Source: Corticium candelabrum (taxonomy: Eukaryota > Porifera > Homoscleromorpha > Homosclerophorida > Plakinidae). Taken from it: a stretch of DNA of 64,000 nucleotides. A program made the translations under genes and the position numbers. The stretch covers positions 7,653,618 to 7,717,617 of the forward strand of contig NC_085093.1 in the NCBI RefSeq assembly GCF_963422355.1. The letters run 5' to 3'. The notes beneath the pieces are model-generated. The model worked only from the letters and a program-made list of their open reading frames with translations. It did not search any database and was not told the DNA's origin. Numbering within the stretch: position 1 is the first letter of the stretch; every line of letters begins with the position of its first letter. Shown one piece after another: positions 1-12,109 of the stretch.

Positions 1-2844
1 TGTTTATATGCTTCTATTGGTTAGTGATGACTATAGTAGCTTTCTTCCACATCAGCACATCTAGGAATTCACCGTAGGAGGGTTGCATAGGTGTGAGTAG
101 GCGTGACTTAATGTAACTTTATACTACGTAGCTAACATTGGAAACAAAGTTATTGCCAGCTTAATATACTGATATCACAGTTGTCGCTCTTCTGATCATA
201 ACTCTAAAAAGTCACATCAACTCTTTCTAAGTAAGTCAGATAATGTACACTACCAACTCTCCTTACTTTCTGGCATTTTTTTGTGGTTTATAAAATGTTG
301 TTTCAACTGTGATAGTTTTGAACGCAGAACAGAGTTGTCCAGTGATCACTAGTAGTGCCAGTTTACAGGCAGCTTGAGCCAAACAGGGAGCACGGTTCTA
401 AAACTACTGTACAGTAGCAGCTTGCGTGCGAAGTGAACAAGACTTGAAGGTTACTGTTTTGACACTTCATGGAAAGAAACAGTTCCTAGAAGTATACGGT
501 TGAGAACTACTGCAGTCTTTCTAGTGCAATTGTTGATTGGGGCAACCAATTATGCGACTTGTGATTTTAATTAGGAGCAGTGTAGTTCAAGAAGCGATAG
601 AATAGAGGTGTACCTACACGTAGTACCGAATGAATTAGTCAATAATTCAGTCATTGCTAGGCATACAGTAGCATTGCCTCTTGTGTCGTACGTCTGTGAA
701 TAGTATTATGCTTGGTACTGATATTGCTGCCGTTGCTGCTGGGCCAGTACACAAGGTAATCCCTGTTTCCGCTACTATCAAACACAGAGGAAAAGCCATT
801 AGTTAAGATCTGTGCTAATTAACCCCCAACAGTACAAAGAAATAGTTCAGTTGCAGTTGTTGCAGTTGAGGGTAAGACTCTTGTCACAGCAAGACGGCAA
901 CTTCTGTTAGATTTGTGTCCTGATGCAATAAAGAAATAACAAGGGCTTCCTGCCTCAACGCTTTTTATCATGTACTCACTGCCAAAGCTGCATAAGCAGC
1001 AGGATTACCGTATATGGGATATGTATAGCTCAGCAGAACAATCACATTGATAAAGTATATGTTACGACTGCAATACTTTTGTTAGCTCTCTATTATTGTA
1101 TAGAACCATTAATGTCTAAAGCAGTGTTTTATACCTACGTATTTTACAAACTGACAGATTGAGGTGAACAGAACAGAAGAAGACACTAACTGTATTTCAT
1201 GTCTGCCTCTACTAAATGCATATGGTAGACATGCAGTGACACCAACTCTTGCAAAAATTTTATGTACATGGTTGCAGCCTCCATGTATCACATCTTAACA
1301 AAAAGACAGTACATAACCGTATGCGCAAATGTTTAGGTTTTTTTAACATTCAGTGTTGCATTCGAGTCAAAGTCTATGAGATTGGGGATTCATTGAAATA
1401 CGGTATTAATTGCAAAAGAAATTTGGCAGAGCTGTTCAGTTCTGGCTGCAGCTGGATCATCACATTCACATGTGTGATAGCTTGTATAACATTTCCCACG
1501 GTGCTATCAATCTGCTTCAAACGAGAGAGTTGTGACTGTGACACAAAGCACTGAAAACTAACGAGAGTCTGATTTGCAAAGTACAGCTTGCCAGAGTGAA
1601 ATCAGATAATTGGTTGCCCCAACCTGATAGTTGCACAGGAAACATTGTAGTAGGATCATCAGTGTGACTGAAACTAGGATTGGCGATCACATACACATTA
1701 TACGTTAGATGAGTAGAAGTCTGTTAAGTTGAAAATTATGATAGGAAGTGATAGGACTGTATGATTGGTTGTGTACAAGTGAGAAGATTTTTCAGCGATT
1801 CAGTCATCTGTTGAAAAAATCCAAACATGCATTTCATGTGATAGTGTCACTGTGGGATTCAATTTCTATGTCTTCTTAGTATGATGTTTGTTAACTGAAA
1901 CAGTATTTAGATAGCAGTGCTTACCAACAGGTTGTTGAAGGACAGATGCTTTCAGGCGTTTACAGTTGGAGATTCTTTTGAATTTGTCAGCTAGGACAGC
2001 ACAACAATTTATTCATCATAATAGACATGACAATAGGTGCTCAGCAGGCGCATACCTGATGGGATTTGTGGTTGCAAGCGAACACCCTCTCACAGCTCTT
2101 CTTTCTCATATGTCTGTTGGGCACGCGTCCATGGCCTATACAGTGGTTATTACTTTGGACGTCTTTTTTATGTGAAATGGGCTTAGATGCTCCTGTTAGG
2201 CTTGTTCCAGGCTTTGCATTTCTATACAGATAACGGATGACAAAGGCACGAGAGTCCGAAAGCGAGGCAAGCCTTTTGTTGCCAGAAACTACAACACCAG
2301 GGATTGTCTATGATTCAGCCAGTAGCTGTCATTGTTTGCTGTTGCTAAATGATACTACTAGTGGCATGATAACCCATGAGCCTTGCTCTGGACAAGCATT
2401 GTAGGTATCAGCAAGAGCGAACCCCTTTCATCTAACCAGCTACGCCTCTGCTCAGACACATCTTTGCTTCAACAGATATGTTAACTGTTCCACGTACTTA
2501 TCAATTTCACTACCCTTAGATCTTATGTAATACCTCGGGTTGCTGAAATGTGTGTGGCCTGGGGCATTTTGCAGTTTCAACTACATGTATATATTTGCAT
2601 GGAACATGGTGGATCTGTAAAGTGTGTTGTGTGTTGTACAAATGTTCTTTGGTATGTCTTGACAGCCAAGTTGCTGAAGGATTGTTGAGCTGAGTGATTT
2701 AGATAAACACGGACCACTGTTACACTACTATAGTACAGTATTTCACTCAGTTGAAAATAGGATACTTAACTACTGTGTACATTACTATTGCCTAATGTAG
2801 ACTGCTGCATGCGAACTGTAGTGTCGGTGACTGCATTAGGCATG
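1..2844. other. Unassigned AT-rich flank, possibly upstream dynein intron
   Basis: I recognise no conserved protein, RNA gene or repeat in this 2.8 kb. The open frames present are short and show no family motif on either strand. The first recognisable dynein exon starts at 13045, and gypsy A (2845-12942) has inserted just upstream of it. This stretch is therefore probably the left part of a large dynein intron; that is inference, because no earlier dynein exon is visible here. Confidence 0.4.
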
Positions 2845-2948
2845 TGTGGTGTCTTGGAACGTAACGCAAGACGTACATTGTAGACAGAGTGTAGTTACCA
2901 CGTCTTATATTTCTACTGTGCAAGTGCAACACATTTCACTATACTACA
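2845..2948 (-). repeat. 3' LTR of gypsy A
   Basis: This 104-bp segment reads TGTAGTATAGTG at its minus-strand start and ends TACCACA-like at 2845. It matches 12842-12942 along its length with roughly 80% identity by eye. It is immediately preceded (minus strand) by a purine-rich tract, as expected for a 3' LTR. Confidence 0.75.
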
Positions 2949-3360
2949 TCTCCCCCTTAGCAAGAAATTTTTTAAAATTTTAACCCTAATCCAAACAATT
3001 TAACAATACTAGTCAGAAACAATACTAGTCAGAAACACACTCGTGTCTTACTACAATTACCACAATTTACAATTGTAGTCTTTCTGGTGGTTTGATCATT
3101 CTCCCTGATTGTCGTGGTTCTTAGACAGTCTTGGAAATCGCTGGAGGGTTGGTACTACTGCCTCTTTATCAGATGCCGTGCTGCTTCTGGTGGTTGGGCT
3201 TGTTTCATTGTCGGTATTGTCAGTTTTATCTGTCTTAATTTAAGGTGAAACTGGTGATTGATGAGATTCGTGATTTTTTGGTATGGGTACTTGAATTGAT
3301 GTAGGTGCCAGAGCCAGTGACTCGTTTAGTACAACAGGGTACCTACTAGTACAGGTGGTG

Positions 3361-4390
3361 TCAACGCCTGGCTTGTGAGCCTTGCCTTGCTTCCGTGGCA
3401 GCATGTCTTGGCCAAAGTTGATTTGTGTGTCGTTTCTGCATCATATCACCGTGAGGTATGTAGACATGGTATGTTAGGGATCCTAACATCTGCCTGATTT
3501 CTCCTTTTGCCCATTTCTGGTCATAGGTTTGGTAGTCCTTAGCGAACACAAGGTTACCGATCATGAATTGTTGCATCCTTGTATGCCCATCATGAAACAA
3601 CTTCTGCTGTAACTGCCGTTGACTCACCACTGATGCTGACTGTGGATAGAGGAGATCTAACCTCGTTCTCACTGTTTCTGTCCATTAGTAGCTCACAGGG
3701 AGCTTGTCCCGTGCTCGTGTGTGGAGTCGTTTTGTAATGGAGTAACCATCTTGCCAGTTTGTGTTGTAATGAGGCAATAGATGATTCCTCATGCCCTGTT
3801 TGAATGATTGTGTACTGCCCGTTCAGCTGCTCTGTTGTAGGCAGAATGGTGGAATGTGTCGTATGTCATTTTGTTGCATGAAAGTTACAAATTCCTCTGA
3901 TGCAAACGGAAGGTCATTGTCAGAAAAGAAATATATTTCCACTGGAAGGCCATGTGTAGCAAAATTTTTTTGTAAGGCATTGATGTTAGCCGCCGTATTG
4001 GTGGTGTTGGACATATAACAGACTTCTACCCATTTCGAGTGGCGTCCACGAACACTGGAAAGTGTTTACTATCCCATGTTGCAAAATCAAAATGTAGTCA
4101 GTACCAAGGAATCTCTGGCTATCTCCATGAATGGAGTGGTAATGCAGCTGGGTTGCTTTGCAGCTGCTGACACACATTACAGTACTTAGCCATGCCCTCA
4201 ATGTCAGCATCTAGCTTGGGCCACCAAGAATGACTCCTTGCAATGTTCTTCATTCTGGAGGATCCTGCATGATGAGAATGTAATTCTTATAGTATTTGAG
4301 GACAGCCAGTTGTAGGAATAACTACTCGACGTCCCCACAATAAGTAATCTTGTGAGACTGATAGCTCCCATTTTCTATTGAAGTAAGGGC
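3361..4390 (-). pseudogene. Gypsy A integrase remnant
   Basis: Read from high to low coordinates, this region encodes a zinc-binding part (YCNVCQ near 4180), a DDE core around 3823-4014 (SDND and EEFVTFM, then NDIRH) and a C-terminal part at 3361-3672 with the LRTRLDLL-type segment, the chromodomain-less tail and KRHTNQLWP. It would insert element cDNA into the host genome. Several frameshifts separate the pieces, so it is not functional. It follows RNase H, as in standard gypsy elements. Confidence 0.75.
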
Positions 4391-6340
4391 AAAAATTGGC
4401 GTGAGCATTCCCGTGGCCATGTTGTTTGTACCCAGTGTTCAACTTGTGCTAGTATTGGGTCTTTTCTAGTAGTCCTTGCTATCTGCTTGGCTGTCACCGG
4501 CAATTCGTGAAAATCATAAACAGCGCAGGGTGATTCTGAGCGTATAATAAAAGCTTCCTTGAGTACTGAGCACAGCAAACATGAGAGGGCATCTGCAGTT
4601 GCATTCTGTTTAGAATTTCTAAACTTCATGGTGTATGAATATGATGACAACATTAGGACCCAACACTGCAACCATGCTACTGCCATGGTTGGAACTACTG
4701 TCTTTGGCCCCAAAATAGTCAGAGGATTGTGATCAGTTATTACTGTAAATTGTCATCCTAGAGAGAATCGATGGAACTTCTTTATGCCAAAAATAATTGT
4801 GAGGGCCTCCCGTTCCAATTGTGCATATTCTAGTTCAGTGCTGCTCAAGGTTCTTGATGCAAACGCAATAGGTCTTTCCGTGCCATCTGGCATAGTGTGA
4901 GTAATCACTGACCCCACTCTATAAGGTGAGGCAATCGTTGCTAGGTGTAGCTCCAGGTCTGGTTTGTAACATGTTAGTACCGTTGCACTTGTCAGTTGCT
5001 CTTTGACTACGTTGAAAGCTTCTTCACATGCTGGTGTCCACATCCACTTCTTTCCTTCTGCAGGAGACTTGTTCAACAGATGAAGTAGTGGTGACAGAAT
5101 TAGAATGAAACAACTGTGATACTGTATCATTCTCGAGAAGGACTGAAGTTGAGCCACCTTGGCTGGTGCCTGACATTCTGTTATGCTTTTCACCTTGGAT
5201 GGACTTGCCTGCACTCCACTGACATCTACATGTATATAGTGCCCTAGGAACTCCACTTATGGCGTAGAAACTGACACTTGTCACGTCGTATGCAATCAAG
5301 GGAGGTCTTTGTCCAGATTCTGTAGACGTTGTTCAATGGTGTCTTCCGTCACTAGCAAGTCGTCTATGTAGACACCAACTCTGTCTATTCCTTGTATTAC
5401 CTGCTGCATGGCTTTCTGGGACACAGGCTATGCCAAATGGTACTTGTAAACCAAAACAATCCCTTGTGCATATTGACGGTGGTGTAGTCCTTAGACTTTT
5501 CATCCAGGCACATCTGTTGATAGGCTTGTGAAATATCCAGGGTAGTAAATCTTGTTCCTCTTGTAAGGTTTTTGTATTATCTCTTCTGGGCAAAGCAGTG
5601 AATATGTGTCAGCTTCCATACATTGATTTATGGCGATCTTGTATTTTTTGTACAACTGAACAGTGTTTTATTTTTCCGAATACACACTAGAGGAGTTGTC
5701 CATTCACTTGTACTAACCTTTTTCAAAAGACCTTCACGTTTCATGCGCAACAGCTCGTCTTCCACTGCTTCCTGCATGGCATATGGAACTGTTCTGTTTT
5801 TATAAAACTTGGGAGGTGCATCCTGTCTAAGATTTATTGATGCTGTGTGTCGTCAAACCCAATCCTGGCTCGAATACCTTTGCATGCCTTGTCGGTATAC
5901 TTTGTAGTGCAGTCTGCTGATCCGCCTTTAGAGAATGTATGTCATGTCAATCCAGTTGTATATCATGGAGCCAATTCCGCTCCAGTAAGGCTTGTCCAGT
6001 ACTTTTGACAATAAGAAGTGGAAGAACTTTCTGTTGATTCTTGTGTGCCACCTCCACCTGGACTTCTCCATATGTTGGAAGTCAGCAGTCCCGTATAGGT
6101 GCGTAATTGATAATGACGCATAGTCACTATCTAGGAATGGCTGGGGTGTCAATAATGAGCTTGTTTACGCCCCTTTCTATCTTGGCTCAGAAGCACTACT
6201 GCCAAAAACGAATAGAATTACTGAAGTCTCCTGCTTTTCTTCTCAATGCGTGCCAAGTTTCAACGGCTAAAACCATTTGGTCTATTTTTATATGTATTTG
6301 CAATACCGCAATTTCGTCTGACTGACTAACTACTATTTTC
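4375..6340 (-). pseudogene. Gypsy A protease-RT-RNase H remnant
   Basis: A degenerate protease tail lies at about 6340-5930 (RTYTG, then a WLHDIQLDW-like segment joining to RT). RT motifs follow: TLDISQAYQQM near 5530 and YIDDLLV near 5370 (the catalytic YxDD box). RNase H at about 5256-4375 contains ASRTLSSTELEYAQLEREAL and, near its end, NATADALS. The frame changes several times and stops interrupt it. The region joins directly to integrase at lower coordinates. The family is certain; no functional product is expected. Confidence 0.8.
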
Positions 6341-6659
6341 AGATGGGTTTTCTCATTCCGCACGCTTTCTCCGACTGAACTGGTTGCATTCTTTGTTGCA
6401 AATTATCCTGGGCAGAAGCTCTTTTCTTCATTTTGCGATTGGTTTGAAAATACCTGGTACGACTATGACGATTTTGGCTAAGCGGTGCAGTGCGTCCTCC
6501 GCCATTTTAGAAGAGGTGCTGCACGTGCTCAGATATTTGGCACTAGCAGGTGCGCCTGCTGACACTCGCAGGCTCTTCTGTTGTTCTCAGAGATCCCCAA
6601 AACGTTTATGATGAGACATGCGAGGAGTTGAAAAACTTGTCTATGGATGCTACAACAAG

Positions 6660-7325
6660 ACAGCGAAGGAAGCGCGACTAATCTCTCTGCTGCGTGTGCA
6701 TTAGGCCTATCTAGGAAAATGCGCTCAGCAGCTACAGATTGTCCAGGATGCTAAACTTAAAATTGGATGCAACTGATGAAAGTGCACTTCATATGATCTC
6801 AAAGATGTTGGTTGGACTTTCTTAGGGGAACATCTGACGGCTTGTGTAATTAATCTAGTGGCATAGTAGAGTGCCCCTGTGAGTATCAAGTTCACCCACC
6901 ATACAATAATGGGAAGTGTTAGGAGCAACGTCTACCACACTGGTTTCACTCAGCTAATGATGAAAATGCCTATTCTTTGTAGTTTGGGTTCATTCTGAGG
7001 CACCCTGTAAGCTTGTATCGTTCATGTAAAAAGTGAATGAACTAGATACAAAAACATGGTAATTGTATTTTAGTAGGAATGGCTACAAATTAGCAAAAAG
7101 TGAACGAACAAGTGTGGATGGTTCAATGCTGTACAAGGGGCCATGACTAACTCACCATTGCAGAAAATTATAACACAGTGTGAGCTAGTCATGGCACCCT
7201 CAATTTGGTACAGTATTGAACCATCCACACTTGTTTGTTTACTTCTTGCTGATTTGTGTAGCCATTCCTGCTAAAATACATTTGTAATGTTTTTGTATCT
7301 TTACACAATGAGCTTGTTCCATTTT
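6660..7325. repeat. Hairpin MITE-like inverted repeat (arms about 7033-7150 and 7180-7323)
   Basis: The left arm contains GATACAAAAACAT, GGAATGGCTACA and GTGTGGATGGTTCAAT. The right arm contains their reverse complements in the right order (ATTGAACCATCCACAC, TGTAGCCATTCC, ATGTTTTTGTATC). Arms of roughly 110-120 bp surround a loop of about 30 bp, giving a fold-back of about 290 bp with no coding capacity. The 370 bp before it (6660-7030) shows nothing recognisable. It lies between the two halves of gypsy A, next to the DIRS-like element. Confidence 0.7.
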
Positions 7326-7624
7326 CATAGGTAGTTACCTTTTCCGCTGCTGTAATGGCATGAGGAAGACACTAGCCCTTGTAGCCACTTCCTTTGTGAC
7401 ATCTCGTCCAGCTAACTTCAGTTGTTTTTTAACGGGCGGTGTACGGCTATTGTCGATTGTTAACATCACTCGTAATACACTACCATGTTGTAAGTAACAT
7501 GCCTGCTAGTTGCGATACCACGTAGATACGAGACAGTGTGACCTTCAGTGGGGCAACGTGCCAGGTTGCGAGGGCTTTGTGAATGCTGGGTTAACCAGAG
7601 TGGACAGATCACACTCTGAGCTAC

Positions 7625-7885
7625 TCCGACAAGTGGCGTGAACCCAAGAGGTCACGCAGGGTGACGTTGGAAGATTGACGCCCGTTAGAACCACTATTTA
7701 CTTAAGCCCAAGAGGTCAGTCAAGCTGACTTTGGATACTGTCTCACCCCGCTTGAGTCCAAGAGGTCAGTGGAGCTGACGTTGGAGTCTCAACACACCAT
7801 CACAGAACCCATTCCGTTGAACGACGTACATGAGACAACTGGCTTGAGCCGAAGATGTTAGTGGCGTTGACATTGCAACCTGAGT
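7625..7885 (-). repeat. Four short hairpin repeats in the 3' region of the DIRS/Ngaro-like element
   Basis: Copies at about 7641-7677, 7701-7735, 7750-7790 and 7842-7884 share CCAAGAG, then a short stem-loop, then TTGG. The stem is GTCAC/GTGAC in copy 1 and GTCAG/CTGAC in copies 2 and 3, so the paired change keeps the stem intact. The outer CCAA/TTGG pair is also kept in copies 1-3. Copy 4 is degraded. Spacing is 45-90 bp. Such repeats could belong to the terminal repeat system of the element or act as RNA structure; the role is not known. Confidence 0.6.
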
Positions 7886-8089
7886 AGAGGTACTCGTAAT
7901 GTTGGGCCAAGACTGCCCTGAACAGGGCTCCACCCCCAAATGGCACGCCACACCTAAGAAAGCCAGTAGACTGCGTGTGTACCAGCGCACTGGAATACAG
8001 CCTGAGACATCAAATTCAACATATGCATCGACCGTCTCTATCGTGAGCAAGTGTGATTAACAAGAAAAAGAAAAAGAAGAGCAAATATG

Positions 8090-9000
8090 TTAGTCAGCGG
8101 ACCACGATGGAAAGTCTGTAGGAATGTGGGCTTTAGCGAGCGCGTTTGCCACAGAAGACATAGCCTTGGCATTTATTTGGATGTATCGTTGGTAGCAGTC
8201 TGAAGACCAACGACCGAGAGTTTTGATCAGCCAATCTGGCAGGCCAGCGGCAGCTGCTGTTGTTGCTCCGTTCCGGAAGCTGTGACCTGCGTATTGGTCT
8301 TCGTTGAAGCCTAATTTGTGTAGTAAAGACAGAAGCATAGAGGTAAGACGTAGAGGGGTGAGGAAGGACCCATCTGCGTGTGAGAATAACGGTAGATCCG
8401 ATGCCCTAGATCTGGAACGGGCCATGTATTTTTCCAACGCTTTTACCGGACAGACTGAATGGTGTGATCGGCTAAGAAATAGGTCTACGCCCAAGCTGAA
8501 CGGGTCCGTCTTAGACTCCTTGATGTGCATCCGATACCCGTTGCCGTCGATTGTAAGATCCGAGCGTAAAGCGTTCGGTCCTTGTCAAAATGGCTGGGAC
8601 TTGGAGCTGTATATCCCAAGCACCGAAGAAAGCCGAAGAAGGCAGTGGTAAATGCAGCCCAATACATCCGATGGTCGTCGGTTGATAAGTCAAGCCATTC
8701 TCGCAGAGCACATTGTAGTTCACCCATGATCTTGATGGTGATTGGAAGGCGCTGTTTAGGAGGTAGCCGAAGTCCGCGTCGTCTGATGCCTCGGAGCACG
8801 AGAGGAAGACGAATGGAAGTTGCTATGGGGTCTGGCAGGCCTGCAAGTTGATGATGGTGTTTGATGCCGGCCAGACACACCTTCAGTGTCTGGTACTGCA
8901 CTTCAAAAGCTGTTGACGCGGCAAACTCAACGAGAGAGGACTCTGAAGCTAGGCACGGTGACCACTTCCTCTGCCTGCAGAACTTCGTATACCGTGACAC
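8090..9000 (-). pseudogene. Tyrosine recombinase (YR) of the DIRS/Ngaro-like element
   Basis: This enzyme would integrate a circular DNA form by site-specific recombination. The N-terminal SAM-like part (9000 to about 8590) ends in AFFGFLRC, which carries the first catalytic Arg. The C-terminal part (8530-8090, 146 aa) contains HSFRNGATTAAAAG (the His-x-x-Arg pair), LGRWSS and CYQRYI with the nucleophile Tyr. All catalytic residues are visible, but the frame changes near 8580, so the copy is split into two overlapping frames. It lies directly downstream of RNase H. Confidence 0.82.
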
Positions 9001-9044
9001 GCCTGCCTTATAAGTGCGTCGTGATGAGGTGGCGATGCTTTCGT

Positions 9045-10714
9045 TTAGAAAGAATGTCGCTGCTGGTCCGGGAGACCAATGGTGAGAGCTTCTGCAGGCA
9101 GTGGAGTCAGCCGTGGTGCTGCCAGAGGTGCCAATACATGGAACTTGGGCATCTGTGCACCAGACAATGCATCAGCAATTACGTTAGAAGAGCCCGGAAT
9201 GTGTCTAATAATGACGGTAAAGTTATTGTTTGCCGCCGTAAAGAACAAGCGAAGGACGAGTGCCATCAGATTGAGGCAGCGGGCTGAACCCTGTTGCCAC
9301 ACGTCGAGTACGCTCTGATTGTCACAGTGGAACAAAACCCGCTTGCCGGCCCAGTGCTTGCCCCACGTCAGACCGGCTACGACGGCGGCAAACAATTCTT
9401 TCCATGCTATGGATTTCCCCGATTCAAGCGTCTGATTTGACTGCCAGTCACCGCGGAACCACGCTCCCCTGTAGTATGCGCCGAAGCCGTGTGAACCCGA
9501 GGCATCTGTGTAAAGCTTCATATCTGCTGCAGCAGAGAGATGCGGATCCAACATCATTGCCACCCCATTCCAGCACGGGAGAAAACGATACCACCACCGG
9601 AAATCCTTCCTAGTTTTGCTGGTAATATAGACATGGTGATGACTCAGTCGAACGGAGGTTGTCAGGTCGATGAGTCGGCGTAGGAAAATTCGGCCAGCTG
9701 GAACGACCTTGCATGTGAAACTAAGCTTGCCGATTATTGATTGCAAATTGCGCTTGGTCGCCTTACGGCGTGACAGCCATTGGGGGATTTCACTCATCAG
9801 ATCCTTCAGTTTTCAGGAGGTAACCTAGCCACCAGCGCCTCTGAGTCAAGTTCAATGCCTAGGAAAGTTATAGTTGTAGTTGGGTCTGTTTCGTTGCTTG
9901 GCTCCATCACTACGCCCAGCTGCTGGGCTTTGTCCTTGACCCGTGTCATGGATGCATGGCAAGTGGGGTTATCTGGTTTGACAAAGAAGAAATCGTCTAG
10001 GTAGTGAAGAACATGCTTAATGTGGCACTCGTTTACTAGGACCCATTCAAACGCGTCCGTTACTTGATTAAATAGTGCTTGCGAAGAGCATAGACCAAAG
10101 GGCAAGCGCTTTTCGATTTAGTATTACCCGCCCCAATAGACTTTCAATAGCTCCCAATCCTCTCGGCGGACTGGGCACAGACGAAAGGCATGTTTCAAGT
10201 CCATCTTCGCCATGTAGCAACCCTGACCGGCCTGTTTCACGAAGGCAATGTGTCATCAATTTTCTTGTACCGCAAGTGATACTCCTCTGGGTCGATGCCG
10301 TCGTTAATACTAAATGGGCGAGGAGCGGAGAGGTGCATGATCAGTCCCCAGCTACCGTTTTTCTTTCGAACGACACCTATGCCAGAGCACTGGAGAGTTG
10401 GTGGGGAGGGGTTCCTTGTTCACATTCTAAATCGAGCCCTTGCTGAGCAATGACCTTGTGCTTCAGTGCGGACTTCAGATTGGACGATAACGAAAGTAAC
10501 GTGCACCAGTATAGCCAAGATTGAAACCGTGACGTAGCGACCAAAGCAGTGATTCAACAAACGTGGGATCAGGGTGATTATGTAGTGACATTGCAAAAAC
10601 CTCAGGCTGAAGTGGAGTGTCTGGTTTATGCTTGTTTATTGGTGCCCTTGCGGGAACATGTGGCCTCTGGGTGATCGCCGTGGCAGGTAAAACATTCCGT
10701 GTCGGTATTTGCAC
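9045..10714 (-). pseudogene. RT-RNase H of the DIRS/Ngaro-like element
   Basis: The start (10714-10475) has the family segment TPLQPEVFAMSLHNHPDP and LRHGFNLGY. At about 10380-10255 lies GVVRKKNGSWGLIMHLSAP followed by SINDGIDPEEYHL. At 10105-9806 comes MPFGLCSSQALFNQV with the catalytic box HYLDDF. RNase H (9797-9045, one 250-aa frame) has YTDASGSHGFGAY, an AWKEL segment, HCDNQSV and NVIADALS, i.e. the acidic catalytic residues in order. Frameshifts at about 10470, 10250 and 10105 break the RT part, while RNase H remains open. Confidence 0.82.
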
Positions 10715-10849
10715 AGGCTTGGTGACGGCTTGGTTCTTGCATCGACCAGCGTTGAAGAGACGGCAGATTTCGGGTTTGCCAGAAGCGGGGTTGGAGATGT
10801 TACGGGAAGGTACGGTTGCTCGCCTGGGGGACGAAAGGACCGGTTGGTG

Positions 10850-11878
10850 TGAGTACAGTCTGTTGCGCCATGGCCCGGCTAGTCACATGTAAAGCAGGTG
10901 ACAGAGGTTGCTGTGCGACCTGTGAAACACTGACCCCATAGGTGGTGGTTGATCGTGTCCCGTCTTACGCCCGTGGACCTGCTGACGAAATAGTCTATGG
11001 TATTTTAACCGCGCTGAAGTTTGGTATTCCGAGCTAGCTTGGGCGACTATAGACTGGTAGCCGATAAGTTCATAACCTCGAGCCGGATCCGCTAGTAAAA
11101 CTGTCGCCGCGTATGCAGACCAAGCCTGAAGCCAGGAACCAATGTTGCGGACATTTCTGCGCTTTGGACTGGAGACCGAGGCTTTTGTTCCTATGGAGAC
11201 CCCACCAGTGTTGGTCGTTACTTCAGTAAGTATTACGTCAAAGTCAACATAATCAACTGCTAGTATCTTCCTCTTTGTCCTCCTAGAAAGCATCCAAGAT
11301 GCCGGTTGGTCGTTAGATTCGATTGCCGTCCATCGGTAGCTGAGAGAAGTGTGAGGGCTGGAACGACGTGATTTTGATCTTGTGCGGGAACGGCGACTGG
11401 GTGATCTGGACCGTTGTATGCGTGGTGATCGTGACCTTGGCGATGACCAAAAGCTGCGGCTGCTGTCATTGTTCTGGTTCCCACGATTGCGACACGGGCA
11501 GAGCCTAATCTGGAACTTGAACGACTCAGGACAGGACGGATGGCTTTGCACATGGCAGCTATCGATGCTTGTACCGCTGAGTGGATCACAGTTTCTAGCG
11601 ATGCGCTGTCGATCTGGGTGACCATGGTAGGCGTTTCCGTCACCGCTGGCGTGGATGAGGTGTTGCCGGCTCTGCGGTGGTTGTAGTAGCTCCGTCTGTA
11701 GGAAAAAGAACAGCGGAGAGTCGCTTGATTCGTTCCGGCCTGGAACCGGTAGGAACAGGTGGTATTGCTCTAGAAGCAGGCGAATTGAAATGTCCCGAAG
11801 CAAAGCGATTTCTTCCGGAGACTGAGGAAGAGTGAGGGATGCTTCACGTCGGGCCAAACGACTACTGCGCTTACTCAT
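10850..11878 (-). CDS. Gag-like ORF1 of the DIRS/Ngaro-like element
   Basis: A 331-aa frame (11878-10883) opens with a charged N-terminus, has an Arg/Ser-rich stretch in the middle (SRSPRIQRSRSPSRRSRTRS) and then the conserved block VDYVDFDVIL ... WLQAWSAYAA ... GYELIGYQSIVA ... KYHRLFRQQ seen in ORF1 of DIRS/Ngaro elements. A CCHC zinc knuckle (C-x2-C-x4-H-x4-C, starting CFTCD) follows at about 10895-10850, but in another frame and with a TAG in the knuckle. A further CRLFNAGRC cysteine motif lies near 10760. A structural nucleic-acid-binding role is inferred from the family. Confidence 0.65.
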
Positions 11879-12109
11879 TTCGAGAAGCTACTGGCTATAC
11901 AATGCTAACTGAACAATGCAACGTTCTCACAGTCATTTGTATTAATACGTCATAGTTCCACCTCTAGCTATTATTAACATTACAAAGCTTCTGCAATCCT
12001 CTGCTACTCCTGACGTTAACCTATGTTTACTATGTAAACTAACCATTAGAACTTTTCTGTTGTTACTGCTTGTGACATATCGACGTACTTGGTTGTATCA
12101 AAAGGGGAA

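Larger units (their letters stand above)
7330..12060 (-). mobile_element. DIRS/Ngaro-like tyrosine-recombinase retrotransposon
   Basis: Minus-strand order is a Gag-like ORF (11878-10883), RT-RNase H (about 10714-9045), a tyrosine recombinase (9000-8090) and a 3' non-coding region with short repeats (about 8050-7330). RT followed directly by a tyrosine recombinase, with no DDE integrase and no LTR, defines the DIRS order. There is no room for a methyltransferase domain between RNase H and the recombinase, which favours Ngaro or PAT over DIRS1; that placement is inference. Ends are approximate because such elements leave no target duplication. The pol part has several frameshifts. It sits inside gypsy A and so arrived later. 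Confidence 0.82.

Noticed and set aside
1249..1554. 101-codon plus-strand frame near the left edge
   Set aside because: No family motif, ordinary random composition and no flanking splice or dynein similarity.
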